NCBI RefSeq assembly: GCF_900115155.1
Contig: NZ_FOVM01000001.1
Span: 682,001 to 746,000, forward strand
From: Mycetocola miduiensis
GTDB lineage: Bacteria; Actinomycetota; Actinomycetes; Actinomycetales; Microbacteriaceae
Length of the DNA: 64,000 nt
Direction of reading: 5' to 3'
In this document: positions 25,960 to 34,112 of the stretch, one piece after another
How positions within the stretch are numbered: position 1 is the first letter of the stretch
How the letters are laid out: every line of letters starts with the position of its first letter
The notes under the pieces: model-generated
Seen by the model: only the letters and a program-made list of their open reading frames with translations
What the model was told of the DNA's origin: nothing
Database searches by the model: none
Translations under genes and position numbers: made by a program

Positions 25960-26403
25960 TCAGCCCTCGGCTGCGCCGCCTTCGGCCAGGAAGGCGAGCC
26001 GCTGAAGCGTCTCGGTGTTGCGGGCGTGAAGCATGGGCTGGCGAAGCGGTGCGGGGATGTAGCGGCCTGGGCCGCGCACGGCGTCCTCACCGATGCGGAC
26101 GACGCATCCGTCACGGCGGGGTTTCACATCGAGGGTGACGTGAGCTTCGCCGATCGGCCAGCCGCGGGCTCTGATCTTCATGTGGCGCGGAGGATCCCAC
26201 TCAAGCACCGAGGTCGAGTCATTGATCAGGAACGGCCAGACCCCGAAGGAGTGAAAGATGCGCGCGCCCTCGGCTGGCCACGCGTCGTCGACGTCTCGCA
26301 TGCGGGATGCGCCGACCACCCAGCTCGGGTAGAGCCATCCGTTCGCCAGCACCGCGAACACCTCATCGGGTGTTGCCTCGATAAAGCGGTAGTTGACGGA
26401 CAT
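25960..26403 (-). CDS. SRPBCC-family protein (polyketide cyclase/START-like)
   Basis: A 147-residue single-domain protein of the START/SRPBCC fold, with the N-terminal YRFIEATPDEVFAVLANG, a common family start, and WPIGEAHVTLDVKP in the middle. Such folds bind small hydrophobic molecules; the ligand here is unknown. Its ATG lies 7 bp after the stop of the FAD oxidoreductase, and the two surely form an operon. Confidence 0.85.
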   Translation of the reverse strand: MSVNYRFIEATPDEVFAVLANGWLYPSWVVGASRMRDVDDAWPAEGARIFHSFGVWPFLINDSTSVLEWDPPRHMKIRARGWPIGEAHVTLDVKPRRDGCVVRIGEDAVRGPGRYIPAPLRQPMLHARNTETLQRLAFLAEGGAAEG

Positions 26404-26410
26404 GGCTCTC

Positions 26411-27871
26411 CTAGAGGTTGGGAACGGGCGCGAGCGAGGGCGGTGTGGTCATGCCGAAAACGTCGTGCAGGGCAAGGAGCGCGGCGTTCCAGCCGGGTAG
26501 GCCGTGCACCCCGGGACCCGGCGGGGTTGACGAGGAGCAGAGGTAAACGCCGGCGAGCGGGGTCCGCCATGGCTGCAGAGACGCCACCGGGCGGGCGAGA
26601 AGCTGCAGGAGGTCCACATCGCCGGCGGAGATGTCGCCTCCGACATAGTTCGGGTTGTACGCCGCGTAATCGACGGCGGTTTTCGATGCCGAGGCGAGGA
26701 TGAGGTCGCGGAATCCTGGCGCGAAGCGCTCGATCTGCCGAGTGATCGCGTCGGTGCGGTCGACGTCGGATCCGGCTGGGACGTGCGTGTACGCCCAAAG
26801 CGTGTGTTTGCCCTCCGGCGCCCGGGTCGGATCGAAACTGCTCGGTTGCGAGACGAGGACGTACGGATTCTCCGGATGCCTGCCGCGCGCGACGTCACGC
26901 TCCGCACGTGCGATGTCAGCACGGGTTCCGCCGAGGTGCAGGGTGCCGGTCTGCGCAAGTTCTGGATTCGTCCATGGCACCGGCCCTGACAGGGCGAAGT
27001 CCACCTTAGCGACGGCATTGCCGTAGGCGAACCGTGACAGCTTGCGACGGTAGCCGGCGGGGAGCCGGTTGCCCGCAATCCGGTCCAGCCCGCGCGCACT
27101 CGTGTCGAACAGCACCGCCCGGCTCGGCGGCAGCTCGCGGAGGCTTGTGACGTTGTGGTCGGTGACGATTTCACCGCCGTGCGCGACGACATCCGCTGCC
27201 ATCACGTCGACGATTCCCTGGCTTCCGCCAACTGGGATGGGCCAGCCATAGGCATGTGCATAGCTGGCGAGCACGAGTCCGGCAGCGGTCGGCGCGAGGC
27301 CGGGAAGCGGCCGGATCGCATGAGCGAGCACGCCGGTGAGCAGGGCGGGCGCCGTGTCGCTACGCCACCGCACGTTCCACAATGGGCTGCCCTGCTCCAG
27401 GGCGCGCAACCCGAAGCGGGAGAGCGTGAGCGGATGCTTCGGCACGCGAAACAAGGACGTGGAGGTGAACTGGCCGATGGCATCCGCATGCTCGGCCAGC
27501 GGGCCGAACAAGTGTTGCCAGGCGAGCCCGTCGACGCCGAGGCCGTCGGCGGTACGCTCGAGCGAGCGCCAGGCAAGGCCCGCCCGACCACCATCGAGGG
27601 GGTGGCCGTAGGCGAGTTCGGGGGTGACGAAGTCGAGGCGGTCGGCGAGCCCGAACCGTTGGAAGAAACCGGATGCGTAGGCCATCGGGTGGACGGCGGA
27701 GCAGATGTCGTGGCGGAAGCCCGGAAGTGTCACTTCCGCCGTCCGCGAGCCTCCCCCGATCGTGTTCTCTCGCTCGTAGACGCGGACTGAAACTCCGGCG
27801 CGAGCGAGCGTGACGGCTGCGGCGAGGCCGTTCGGTCCCGACCCGATCACGATTGCGTCTGGCGAAGTCAT
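26411..27871 (-). CDS. FAD-dependent oxidoreductase, phytoene-desaturase-like
   Basis: A 486-residue NAD(P)/FAD-dependent oxidoreductase. The dinucleotide motif IVIGSGPNGLAAAVTLARAG at residues 6-25, the GGGSRTAE segment and the C-terminal flavin motif GVYLCSSSTPPGPGVHGLPG are those of the carotenoid-desaturase / amine-oxidase superfamily. The specific substrate cannot be given; there are no carotenoid genes nearby. ATG at 27871 is taken because the flavin motif follows; another frame start at 27889 adds six residues. Confidence 0.88.
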   Translation of the reverse strand: MTSPDAIVIGSGPNGLAAAVTLARAGVSVRVYERENTIGGGSRTAEVTLPGFRHDICSAVHPMAYASGFFQRFGLADRLDFVTPELAYGHPLDGGRAGLAWRSLERTADGLGVDGLAWQHLFGPLAEHADAIGQFTSTSLFRVPKHPLTLSRFGLRALEQGSPLWNVRWRSDTAPALLTGVLAHAIRPLPGLAPTAAGLVLASYAHAYGWPIPVGGSQGIVDVMAADVVAHGGEIVTDHNVTSLRELPPSRAVLFDTSARGLDRIAGNRLPAGYRRKLSRFAYGNAVAKVDFALSGPVPWTNPELAQTGTLHLGGTRADIARAERDVARGRHPENPYVLVSQPSSFDPTRAPEGKHTLWAYTHVPAGSDVDRTDAITRQIERFAPGFRDLILASASKTAVDYAAYNPNYVGGDISAGDVDLLQLLARPVASLQPWRTPLAGVYLCSSSTPPGPGVHGLPGWNAALLALHDVFGMTTPPSLAPVPNL

Positions 27872-27925
27872 TGGTCGCCAGTATGTCACCGGCGCTGTTT
27901 GTCGAGCGACCCCCTTGACGGCGTT

Positions 27926-27950
27926 CCGACGCCCCGAAATGGGGCGTCGG
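27926..27950. promoter_or_regulatory. Perfect hairpin in the divergent promoter region
   Basis: CCGACGCCCC and GGGGCGTCGG form a perfect 10-bp stem with a GAAAT loop, between the oxidoreductase (start 27871, minus) and the phosphodiesterase (start 28068, plus). It overlaps a TTGACG hexamer (27915-27920). An operator or a leader hairpin are both possible. A TAAGGT -10-like box for the plus gene lies at 28020-28025. Confidence 0.5.
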
Positions 27951-28067
27951 TAACCAAGGCGACGCGTGCCGTTCAGAGACCGTTCGGAATTCTCTGGTCA
28001 AATTGGGCGTTAACGGAAATAAGGTGTTACAGAAAGCGCACCACCGCCAAACCCGATTGGACGGATT

Positions 28068-29027
28068 GTGACCACGCGAACGGCTGAGTACCCCAGGCCG
28101 GATCACTTCATACTTCACATCAGCGATACACACCTCCTGGCAGGAGGCAACAGGCTTTACGGCCAGGTAGACAGTGAGACACACCTCAGGCAGGTTTTCA
28201 CCGAGCTAGAGGCCTCCGGTGGCCACCCCGAAGCCATCGTTTTCACCGGGGACCTCGCCGATCGCGGCGAACCCGAGGCGTACGAACGCCTTCGCCGCAT
28301 CGTCGACCCAGCGGCCAGCCGACTCGGCGCCCGAGTCATCTGGGTGATGGGTAACCACGACGACCGTGAGGCGTTCCGGGCCGGACTCTTCAACGAAGTG
28401 CCCACCCAGCGCCCCGTCGACCGGGTGTACGACCTCAACGGGCTGCGGATCATCACCCTCGACACCACCGTTCCCGGCCATCACTACGGTGAGGTCACGG
28501 GCGACCAGCTCGACTGGCTCGCCGAGGAACTCTCTGTTCCCGCTCCGGACGGCACCATCCTCGCCATGCACCACCCGCCGGTCCCGAGCGTGCTCGACCT
28601 GGCCGCGAGCGTGGAACTGCGTGACCAGAAAGACCTCGCCGAAGTACTTGAAGGCACGGATGTGCGCAGCATCCTCGCCGGTCACTTGCACTATTCGTCG
28701 ACGGCGACGTTCGCGAACATCCCGGTGTCCGTGGCATCCGCCACCTGTTACACGCAGGACCTGACCGTTCCGGTGGGCGGCACGCGCGGCCGCGATGGCG
28801 CCAGGGCGTTCAACCTCGTGCATGTCTACCCGAACACGGTGCTGCACTCGGTCGTGCCGCTCGGCAGCTTCCCCACGCTCGACTACATCGACGCCGACGA
28901 GAGCGCCCGACGGCTGAGCGCCCTCGGCGTACGTTTTGTCGAGTCCAGTGGTTTCATGCAGCTCGACATCGACCCGCTGGTTGCGTCGCAATCACCGCCG
29001 ACGGAGTCGATCCCGGTCCTCACCTGA
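28068..29027 (+). CDS. Class III cyclic-nucleotide phosphodiesterase (calcineurin-like)
   Basis: A 319-residue metallophosphoesterase. The metal-binding motifs appear in order: ISDTHLL (Asp-x-His), [23 protein letters not shown] and AGHLHY. This set matches the CpdA / Rv0805 group, which hydrolyse cyclic AMP and other phosphodiesters with a dinuclear centre. The C-terminal part is longer than in E. coli CpdA and similar to mycobacterial Rv0805. GTG at 28068 is the start. It stands alone, so its link to cAMP control is inferred from family only. Confidence 0.88.
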   Translation: MTTRTAEYPRPDHFILHISDTHLLAGGNRLYGQVDSETHLRQVFTELEASGGHPEAIVFTGDLADRGEPEAYERLRRIVDPAASRLGARVIWVMGNHDDREAFRAGLFNEVPTQRPVDRVYDLNGLRIITLDTTVPGHHYGEVTGDQLDWLAEELSVPAPDGTILAMHHPPVPSVLDLAASVELRDQKDLAEVLEGTDVRSILAGHLHYSSTATFANIPVSVASATCYTQDLTVPVGGTRGRDGARAFNLVHVYPNTVLHSVVPLGSFPTLDYIDADESARRLSALGVRFVESSGFMQLDIDPLVASQSPPTESIPVLT

Positions 29028-29065
29028 TTGATCGAGTAGCCCGCTTGCGGCCGTTCGAGATCCGG

Positions 29066-29130
29066 ATCACTCACTCCGGACAGATGCACGCGGTGCACCG
29101 CATGCATCCGTCCAATGTGCGTGAAAACGC
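29066..29130 (-). repeat. 65-nt hairpin repeat, copy C
   Basis: Read on the minus strand it begins GCGTTTTCAC and ends GAGTGAT. Its centre (29078-29113) is a 16-bp stem with a TGCA loop; two G-T pairs make the stem fully paired on the minus strand only. It lies 12 bp from the stop of the Stealth gene and may terminate it. The match with copy D is in the ends and loop while the arms differ by paired changes. Confidence 0.85.
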
Positions 29131-29142
29131 CGGGGGTTCGCG

Positions 29143-30861
29143 CTAGCCGACATCCGTTGCTGAGGCAGCCTCGGTCGAGTGCACCGCGACCTCGGTCTCC
29201 CAGGGGGCCGGGAACGGGAAGTAATGCTCGAGGAACCTCGTCACTGCAGCGGTGCGCTCGTCGACCGAGATCTCGGGCTTCGAGCCGTCGTTGAGGCAGA
29301 ACATGTCCTGGTCACGGCGTTTCAGCAACCGTTCCATCGACTTCAGCGCCGACTTCAGCGTCGTCTCGATGTACTTCACGCGCGCGTTGGTCTGCACGAC
29401 AGCACGCCCGGTCATGAGCGCGTAGTAGTGGTACAGCGAGTTGGTCACCGAAATGTCGGTGGCTGACCGGAACCGGCTGGCCGCGGTGCGCTTGAAGTCC
29501 TCGGGGAACTCACGCTCCATTTCGTGGAGCACGCTCTTGCGCATCGGCGCTGCCGAGTGCTCGAGGTGCCGTGTGGTGACCTTGCCAAAACGCTCGCGCA
29601 AAAGGCTCCGGTTCACCCGTGCGGCGTTTTCGAAGCCACTGCGGGTGGGATCGCTGTCGCCGAGCCCGATCCGGGTGGCTGCTTCGACGAACTTCGTGAT
29701 GCCGCCCGGGGAGAAGAACACCTCGGGTTTGATCGGCCGCCCGATGAACATGTCGTCGTTCGAGTAGAGGAAATGCTCAGCGAGCCCGTCGATGTGGTGC
29801 AACTGCGCTTCGACCGCGTGTGAGTTGTGGATCGGCAGCACGCTGAGGTCGGCGAAGTGGTCTTCGCTGCGGACGAGGGTGACCGACGGATGCTCGGCGA
29901 GCCACTCGGGCCTGGGCGAGTCGGTCACGATGAAGATCCGGCGCACCCATGGCGCGAACATGTAGACGCTGCGCAGGGCGTACTTGAGCTCGTTGATCTG
30001 GCGGAACCGGGCCTCGGAATCGTCGCCGTCACCGACGACGTAACTCTGCATGCGCTTCGCACGGGCACGCTGGAACTCGGCGCTCGAACCGTCGACCCAG
30101 GAGAACACCATGTCGATGTCGAAGCTCACGTCGCTCGCCAGTTCGGCGAACATGTTCTGCAGCGTCGGCCAGGTCACGCCGAACATCTCGACCGTGTCTT
30201 CGAGGGCCTCGGAGCGCGGCAGGTTCCGGCGCATCAGGGCGTTCTCGACCGGCGTGACGATCTCATCTTCATCGAACCGCCACAGTTCGAGCTGCACGGC
30301 GGTCTCTGGGCCGTACCGCAGGCGGCCGATCGGCTCGATCCGCGGGCGGTAGAGGCGGAAGACGGACGCCTTCCGGAAGCTCGTCAGCGCACCGTCCGCG
30401 AGCAGCGCCGATGGGGCATCCGTTTTCTTGGAGCGACGCCCGTTGCGGATCTCAGCGGGGTCGAGCCGCTTGGCGTAGAACGGTTCGTTGGCGTACGCGT
30501 CGGCGAACGCGGCGCTCAGTTGCTTGCGGCACTTGCGGTCAACGGCGAGGACGAGGTTGTCCCCGCTCCCGCGCACGAGAAGGTAGGGGATCTCATTCCG
30601 TTCGAGGACACCGCGAAGAGAGAGCAGGTCCGTGATCATCGACTCACGCGGGGTGAGGTGGCCGTTGATCAGTGTGTACTCACCTTTGCGAAGCACGACG
30701 TCGTCGCGTGAAAAGCGATTCGCGCGGATGCCGCTCGAGAGAAGGACGAGTTCTGGAGCCTCGCTGATGATTGGCATCGATGCAGTGATCGGGTCGTCGC
30801 GGCGGAATGCGTCTGCTGACGCTTCGATTTTCGTTGCGTGATGCTTGTTAACTGGGGTCAT
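29143..30861 (-). CDS. Stealth-family sugar-phosphate transferase
   Basis: A 572-residue protein of the Stealth family. Conserved regions appear in order: CR1 IDMVFSWVDGSS near residue 248, CR2 RFRQINELKYALRSVY near 282, CR3 HLEHSAAPMRKS near 437, and CR4 DQDMFCLNDG near 527. The N-terminal 230 residues form an extra domain. Stealth proteins transfer hexose-1-phosphate units from nucleotide sugars to build phosphodiester-linked surface polymers, and have also been found in human GlcNAc-1-phosphotransferase. ATG at 30861 has AAGGGTGG upstream. No other capsule gene is close by. Confidence 0.9.
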   Translation of the reverse strand: MTPVNKHHATKIEASADAFRRDDPITASMPIISEAPELVLLSSGIRANRFSRDDVVLRKGEYTLINGHLTPRESMITDLLSLRGVLERNEIPYLLVRGSGDNLVLAVDRKCRKQLSAAFADAYANEPFYAKRLDPAEIRNGRRSKKTDAPSALLADGALTSFRKASVFRLYRPRIEPIGRLRYGPETAVQLELWRFDEDEIVTPVENALMRRNLPRSEALEDTVEMFGVTWPTLQNMFAELASDVSFDIDMVFSWVDGSSAEFQRARAKRMQSYVVGDGDDSEARFRQINELKYALRSVYMFAPWVRRIFIVTDSPRPEWLAEHPSVTLVRSEDHFADLSVLPIHNSHAVEAQLHHIDGLAEHFLYSNDDMFIGRPIKPEVFFSPGGITKFVEAATRIGLGDSDPTRSGFENAARVNRSLLRERFGKVTTRHLEHSAAPMRKSVLHEMEREFPEDFKRTAASRFRSATDISVTNSLYHYYALMTGRAVVQTNARVKYIETTLKSALKSMERLLKRRDQDMFCLNDGSKPEISVDERTAAVTRFLEHYFPFPAPWETEVAVHSTEAASATDVG

Positions 30862-31009
30862 ATCGCCACCCTTCCCGAATGGTCGCCATGAGGGCGAAGA
30901 ATGCGCTGCCAGGGAGCGCTTGCGGCACGACGGAGAACACCGCTGCATACCCATTCTACGGGCGACGGCTTAGAGGAGGGGTGGGTTGCGTTTTCTGTGA
31001 GTGGCCAAG

Positions 31010-31052
31010 CGAAAACTGAAACGGCCCCGGCCCGCCGAAGCGGACCGAGGCC
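31010..31052 (-). terminator. Terminator of the F420 reductase gene
   Basis: Read on the minus strand, a 13-bp stem (31023-31052, two G-U pairs) closes a UUCG tetraloop and is followed by GTTTCAGTTTTC. It begins 22 bp after the stop codon. Confidence 0.85.
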
Positions 31053-31073
31053 ATCGATTGGCCGCTCTACTGC

Positions 31074-31691
31074 TTACTTGACGAGCGCGAAGCCGGCGGT
31101 CCAGGAGATCTTCTCTCCGGCGGCGAGGGTCAGCTGCAGGAAACCGAGGGATTCGAGCTCGCGGGCACGCTTGAGCGAACCGGCGTCGACGGCGTTCAGT
31201 CCGCCGCCTTCGATGATCGAAGCGAACGTGGCCTTGGCGTCGGCGTCGTCACCGGCGACGAGCACGGTGGTCTTGGCGTCGTTCCCGACCGATCCGGTCG
31301 CCAGGGTTGCGGCGAAGTTGGTGTTGAGAGCCTTGAGAACCTTGGCGCCGGGAACCTTGGCGGCGAACTGTGCGGCAGCGGAGCTGTCGGCCGGAACGAC
31401 GAGGTCGTCGAAGGTCGAGAAATCGAGCGGGTTGGTGAGGTCGACGAGCACCTTGCCGTCGAGCTGTCCTGCGTAGGTGTCGAGAACTTCGGCAACGGCC
31501 GGGTAAGGGAGGGCGAGGATGACGACGTCACCCGTGATCGGGTCGCCGACGACACCGGCGTTGACCTGCGCGTTGACCTCTGCTTTTTCGGCCGCGCGGG
31601 CAAGGACCTGCACACTGTTGCCGCCGGCCAGGGCGATCCCTGCGATAGCCGAGCCCATGTTGCCTGCTCCGACGATGGTGACGTTCGTCAT
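31074..31691 (-). CDS. NADPH-dependent F420 reductase / NAD(P)-binding protein
   Basis: A 205-residue Rossmann protein. The N-terminal dinucleotide motif VTIVGAGNMGSAIAG, followed by LVDLTNPLDF and VLKALNTNFA, fits the NpdG-type F420H2:NADP+ oxidoreductase family, which exchanges hydride between NADPH and the deazaflavin F420. The GAGNMG motif and length agree. ATG at 31691 was selected since homology begins there. A MarR regulator is divergent across a 103-bp region with inverted half-sites, so MarR control is likely. Confidence 0.85.
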   Translation of the reverse strand: MTNVTIVGAGNMGSAIAGIALAGGNSVQVLARAAEKAEVNAQVNAGVVGDPITGDVVILALPYPAVAEVLDTYAGQLDGKVLVDLTNPLDFSTFDDLVVPADSSAAAQFAAKVPGAKVLKALNTNFAATLATGSVGNDAKTTVLVAGDDADAKATFASIIEGGGLNAVDAGSLKRARELESLGFLQLTLAAGEKISWTAGFALVK

Positions 31692-31734
31692 GGTGATCTC
31701 CTCAGTTCTCCGGGCGCCCGCCCGATTGGTTGTC

Positions 31735-31787
31735 GATACAAGCAACGCTAGCAATCCTTGGTTGTAGCGTCAAGTATTTGGTAGAGT
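31735..31787. promoter_or_regulatory. Operator/promoter between F420 reductase and MarR genes
   Basis: ACGCTA (31745-31750) and TAGCGT (31765-31770) form inverted half-sites, with GATAC and GTAT as outer arms. CAAGTATTTG (31771-31780) is a second near-palindrome. TTGGTT (31758-31763) and TAGAGT (31782-31787) give an 18-bp-spaced promoter for marR, whose ATG at 31795 falls at the expected transcript start, implying leaderless translation. Confidence 0.6.
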
Positions 31788-31794
31788 ATTTCTC

Positions 31795-32298
31795 ATGAAC
31801 GATGTGCGCTGGCTCAATTCGGACGAACTTCAGGCCTGGAAGAAGTTCGTCGCCGTGGTCGAACTGCTGCCCGGGGTGCTGGATTCGCAGCTTCAGCGCG
31901 ACGCCGAGCTCAGCCACTTCGAATACTTCGTGCTTGCAATGCTCTCCGAGGCACCCGACCGGACCCTCCGGATGACGGGGCTCGCGTCGGCGACAAACGC
32001 CACGCTTCCTCGTCTCTCCCATGTTGTCGCGCGGTTGGAGAAGCGCGGTTTCATCGAGCGGACCCCGTGCCTCGAGGATCGCCGCGCGACGAACGCGCGG
32101 CTGACGGATGTCGGCTTCGAGAAAGTCGTCGACACGGCACCTGGCCACGTCACCACGGTGCGTGAGAACGTGGTCGATCCGCTCACTGCAGCGGACGTCG
32201 ACGACCTCGATCGGATCATGACCCGCATCCTCTCCACCATCGACCCCGAGCACCGGTTCAACCCGGGTGCGCTCGGCGAGACCCAGCCGACCGACTGA
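31795..32298 (+). CDS. MarR-family transcriptional regulator
   Basis: A 167-residue winged-helix regulator. The DNA-binding part covers residues 40-110, with MTGLASATNATLPRLSHVV as the recognition region and the wing CLEDRRATNARLTDVG. Helices at both ends make the dimer interface. It has one cysteine, Cys94 in the wing. It probably represses the divergent F420 reductase gene and itself. The mRNA appears leaderless because no ribosome-binding site precedes ATG 31795 and the -10 box is 7 bp upstream. Confidence 0.93.
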   Translation: MNDVRWLNSDELQAWKKFVAVVELLPGVLDSQLQRDAELSHFEYFVLAMLSEAPDRTLRMTGLASATNATLPRLSHVVARLEKRGFIERTPCLEDRRATNARLTDVGFEKVVDTAPGHVTTVRENVVDPLTAADVDDLDRIMTRILSTIDPEHRFNPGALGETQPTD

Positions 32299-32352
32299 CG
32301 CGCGCTCCATCAGGTACGCAGCCGAGGGCATCCGCTCTGCCCGCCGACCGGC

Positions 32353-32438
32353 GCGCATAACTCAGCCAGAACCAGACCGTAAACCGCGATCCGGCACCGC
32401 CGGGCCCGGTTTTCGGTAGGACCGGCGGAGCTATGCGC
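32353..32438. repeat. 86-nt imperfect inverted repeat
   Basis: The ends GCGCATAACTC and GAGCTATGCGC pair at 10 of 11 positions, and GC-rich inner arms (CCGGCACCGCCGG, CCGG...CCGG) can pair further. It fills most of the gap between the MarR and PfpI genes. No second copy was found in this window. Confidence 0.6.
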
Positions 32439-32525
32439 ACCGGTTAGCCGTTCGGCCCCCGATGCGTCAAGGCCATGCCGCTCCCCAACCGCCGCGCGTA
32501 AAGTGGCGGGCTGGAAAGGAGCATC

Positions 32526-33077
32526 ATGACAGACACACTTTCAGGCAAGAAGGTCGCCTTCCTCCTCACGGACGGTTTTGAAGACTCGGAGTTGACGAGC
32601 CCGTGGCAGGCGGTGACGGATGCCGGCGCCAGCGCCGTTCTCGTGGCCCCGGAGTTGGGAACACTCACCGGTGAGAACGGTCACACGCAGGACGCGGACG
32701 TTCGGGCCGCCGACGCAGCGTCAAGCCAGTTCGATGCCCTGGTGCTGCCAGGCGGAGTTGTGAACGCCGACCACCTGCGGATGGACGCGGACGCCGTCAA
32801 CCTCGCCCGCTCGTTCTTCGAGGACCACAAACCGGTCGGCGTCATCTGCCACGGTGGGTGGCTGCTGATTGAAGCCGATGTGGTTCGTGACCGTGAGCTG
32901 ACCAGTTACCCGAGTCTCAAGACAGATTTGATCAACGCCGGCGCCAACTGGGTCGACGAGGAGGTTGTCGTGGACAACGGTCTCGTCTCAAGCCGTACTC
33001 CGGAGGACCTGCCCGCGTTCAACGCGAAGCTCGTCGAGGAGATCGCCGAGGGCGAGCACGAGCGCCAGACCGCATAG
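32526..33077 (+). CDS. DJ-1/PfpI-family protein (type 1 glutamine amidotransferase fold)
   Basis: A 183-residue PfpI-like protein. The nucleophile elbow VGVICHGGWLL carries the reactive cysteine near residue 102, and LVLPGGV and FLLTDGFEDSE hold the other conserved residues, including the Glu that activates the cysteine. Such proteins are stress-linked deglycases or proteases; the activity is debated. ATG at 32526 is preceded by AAAGGAG. It is alone on its transcript. Confidence 0.93.
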   Translation: MTDTLSGKKVAFLLTDGFEDSELTSPWQAVTDAGASAVLVAPELGTLTGENGHTQDADVRAADAASSQFDALVLPGGVVNADHLRMDADAVNLARSFFEDHKPVGVICHGGWLLIEADVVRDRELTSYPSLKTDLINAGANWVDEEVVVDNGLVSSRTPEDLPAFNAKLVEEIAEGEHERQTA

Positions 33078-33090
33078 CGCCCGCTCGTAA

Positions 33091-33176
33091 CCGCGCGGAT
33101 GCGTCTCGCGCGGGTCTTTCTGCGTCGCGCCGGTAGAAAAACACCAGCGCCCCGCGGTTTGGCCCGCGCGAGCGGC
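33091..33176. repeat. CGCGCGGG-rich intergenic repeat, copy 4 (inverted)
   Basis: CGCGCGGGTCTTTCTGCG here is close to the reverse complement of the GCAAAAAGACCCGCGCG end of copies 2 and 3. It separates the convergent PfpI and F420-oxidoreductase genes and may act as a terminator for both. Confidence 0.65.
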
Positions 33177-33183
33177 CTGCGCT

Positions 33184-33576
33184 CTACCGCCCGTGCACCT
33201 TGGTGATCGACATGACGAGGATCACCCGGTCCGCCTTGTCGGGCGGGGCCTCCTGCGTCGCGTTGCCGTACCGCTTGCCGAGCCGCACATAGAAGTCCCC
33301 GGTCGGGTCCTCCCGTACCTCTGACAGTTCGCCGCGCACCTCGATGTAGCTCAGCGGGTTCTGCGGATCGAAGACGGCAAGCGCCATCGACGGGTTCTTC
33401 TGCAGGTTCCGGAACTTCGCCCGCTTCTTCGTGTGGGTGAACAGCAGGTGCTCGCCGTCATACTCGAACCACATCGGGTTCACCTGGGCGGTGTTGTTGG
33501 GTCGGACGGTCGCAAGGCTGCCGAAGTTGGGTTCGGTGAGCAAGTGCACGAGGTGTGCCGGGATCTCTGCGGTCAT
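33184..33576 (-). CDS. PPOX-class F420-dependent oxidoreductase
   Basis: A 130-residue split-barrel protein. The pattern LATVRPNNTAQVNPMWFEYD then KRAKFRNLQKNPSMALAVFD is that of the F420- or FMN-binding PPOX family, in which Rv1155-like members bind F420. The active form is a dimer. ATG at 33576 was chosen; a longer frame from 33642 adds 22 residues without homology. The divergent hypothetical gene starts 96 bp away. Confidence 0.9.
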   Translation of the reverse strand: MTAEIPAHLVHLLTEPNFGSLATVRPNNTAQVNPMWFEYDGEHLLFTHTKKRAKFRNLQKNPSMALAVFDPQNPLSYIEVRGELSEVREDPTGDFYVRLGKRYGNATQEAPPDKADRVILVMSITKVHGR

Positions 33577-33672
33577 TGTTCCATCTAAGCGGACTTGTCC
33601 ACAGGCATCCGTTTCTCCACAGAAATGCGGATGCCGTGCCACAGGCCGGGCGGGACGGCCACGCTTGTCGGC

Positions 33673-34098
33673 ATGATCGAAATCAGCGCCGACGCGTCGG
33701 CAAAAGTCCCGCTCGTCTCAGACGAGCTCATTGAACAACGTGTGCGGGCGCTCGTCGGGCGCGCCAGCAGCCGGCAGGTATGGATGCTGTTTCTCGACGA
33801 CAGAAGCATCCAGATGCCGCTGGTCCTCCCCGTGGCTGACTATCCGGAGTCCCCGGGCGACGGTCATGCCGAGTCGTTCGCCGCGAGCGTGCGCGACATC
33901 GTCGAGGCCGTAAGCGCGGCCCAGGTGATCTTCGTCTGGGAGCGCTACGGCAGCGACAGTCTCACCAGGTCAGACTGTGCCTGGGCGGAACAATTGCACC
34001 GCGCCTGCGCCACTGAGGGTGTTGCCGTGCGGGCGCAACTGCTCAGCCACAAACGCGGGGTGCGCTGGATCGCCGCCGAGGACTACTTGGTGGCGTGA
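33673..34098 (+). CDS. Hypothetical protein, JAB/DUF-like alpha-beta fold
   Basis: A 141-residue protein that I cannot name. It is probably an alpha/beta domain: QVWMLFLDDRSIQMPLVLP forms two strands, AQVIFVWERYG a third, and AEQLHRACATEGVAVRAQLL a helix and strand, ending with HKRGVRWIAAEDYL. It has no membrane segment. ATG at 33673 was taken because conservation-like content begins there and a longer frame overlaps the promoter region. It converges with the PPOX gene with a gap of 14 bp. Confidence 0.6.
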   Translation: MIEISADASAKVPLVSDELIEQRVRALVGRASSRQVWMLFLDDRSIQMPLVLPVADYPESPGDGHAESFAASVRDIVEAVSAAQVIFVWERYGSDSLTRSDCAWAEQLHRACATEGVAVRAQLLSHKRGVRWIAAEDYLVA

Positions 34099-34112
34099 CC
34101 GCGTGAAGAGAC

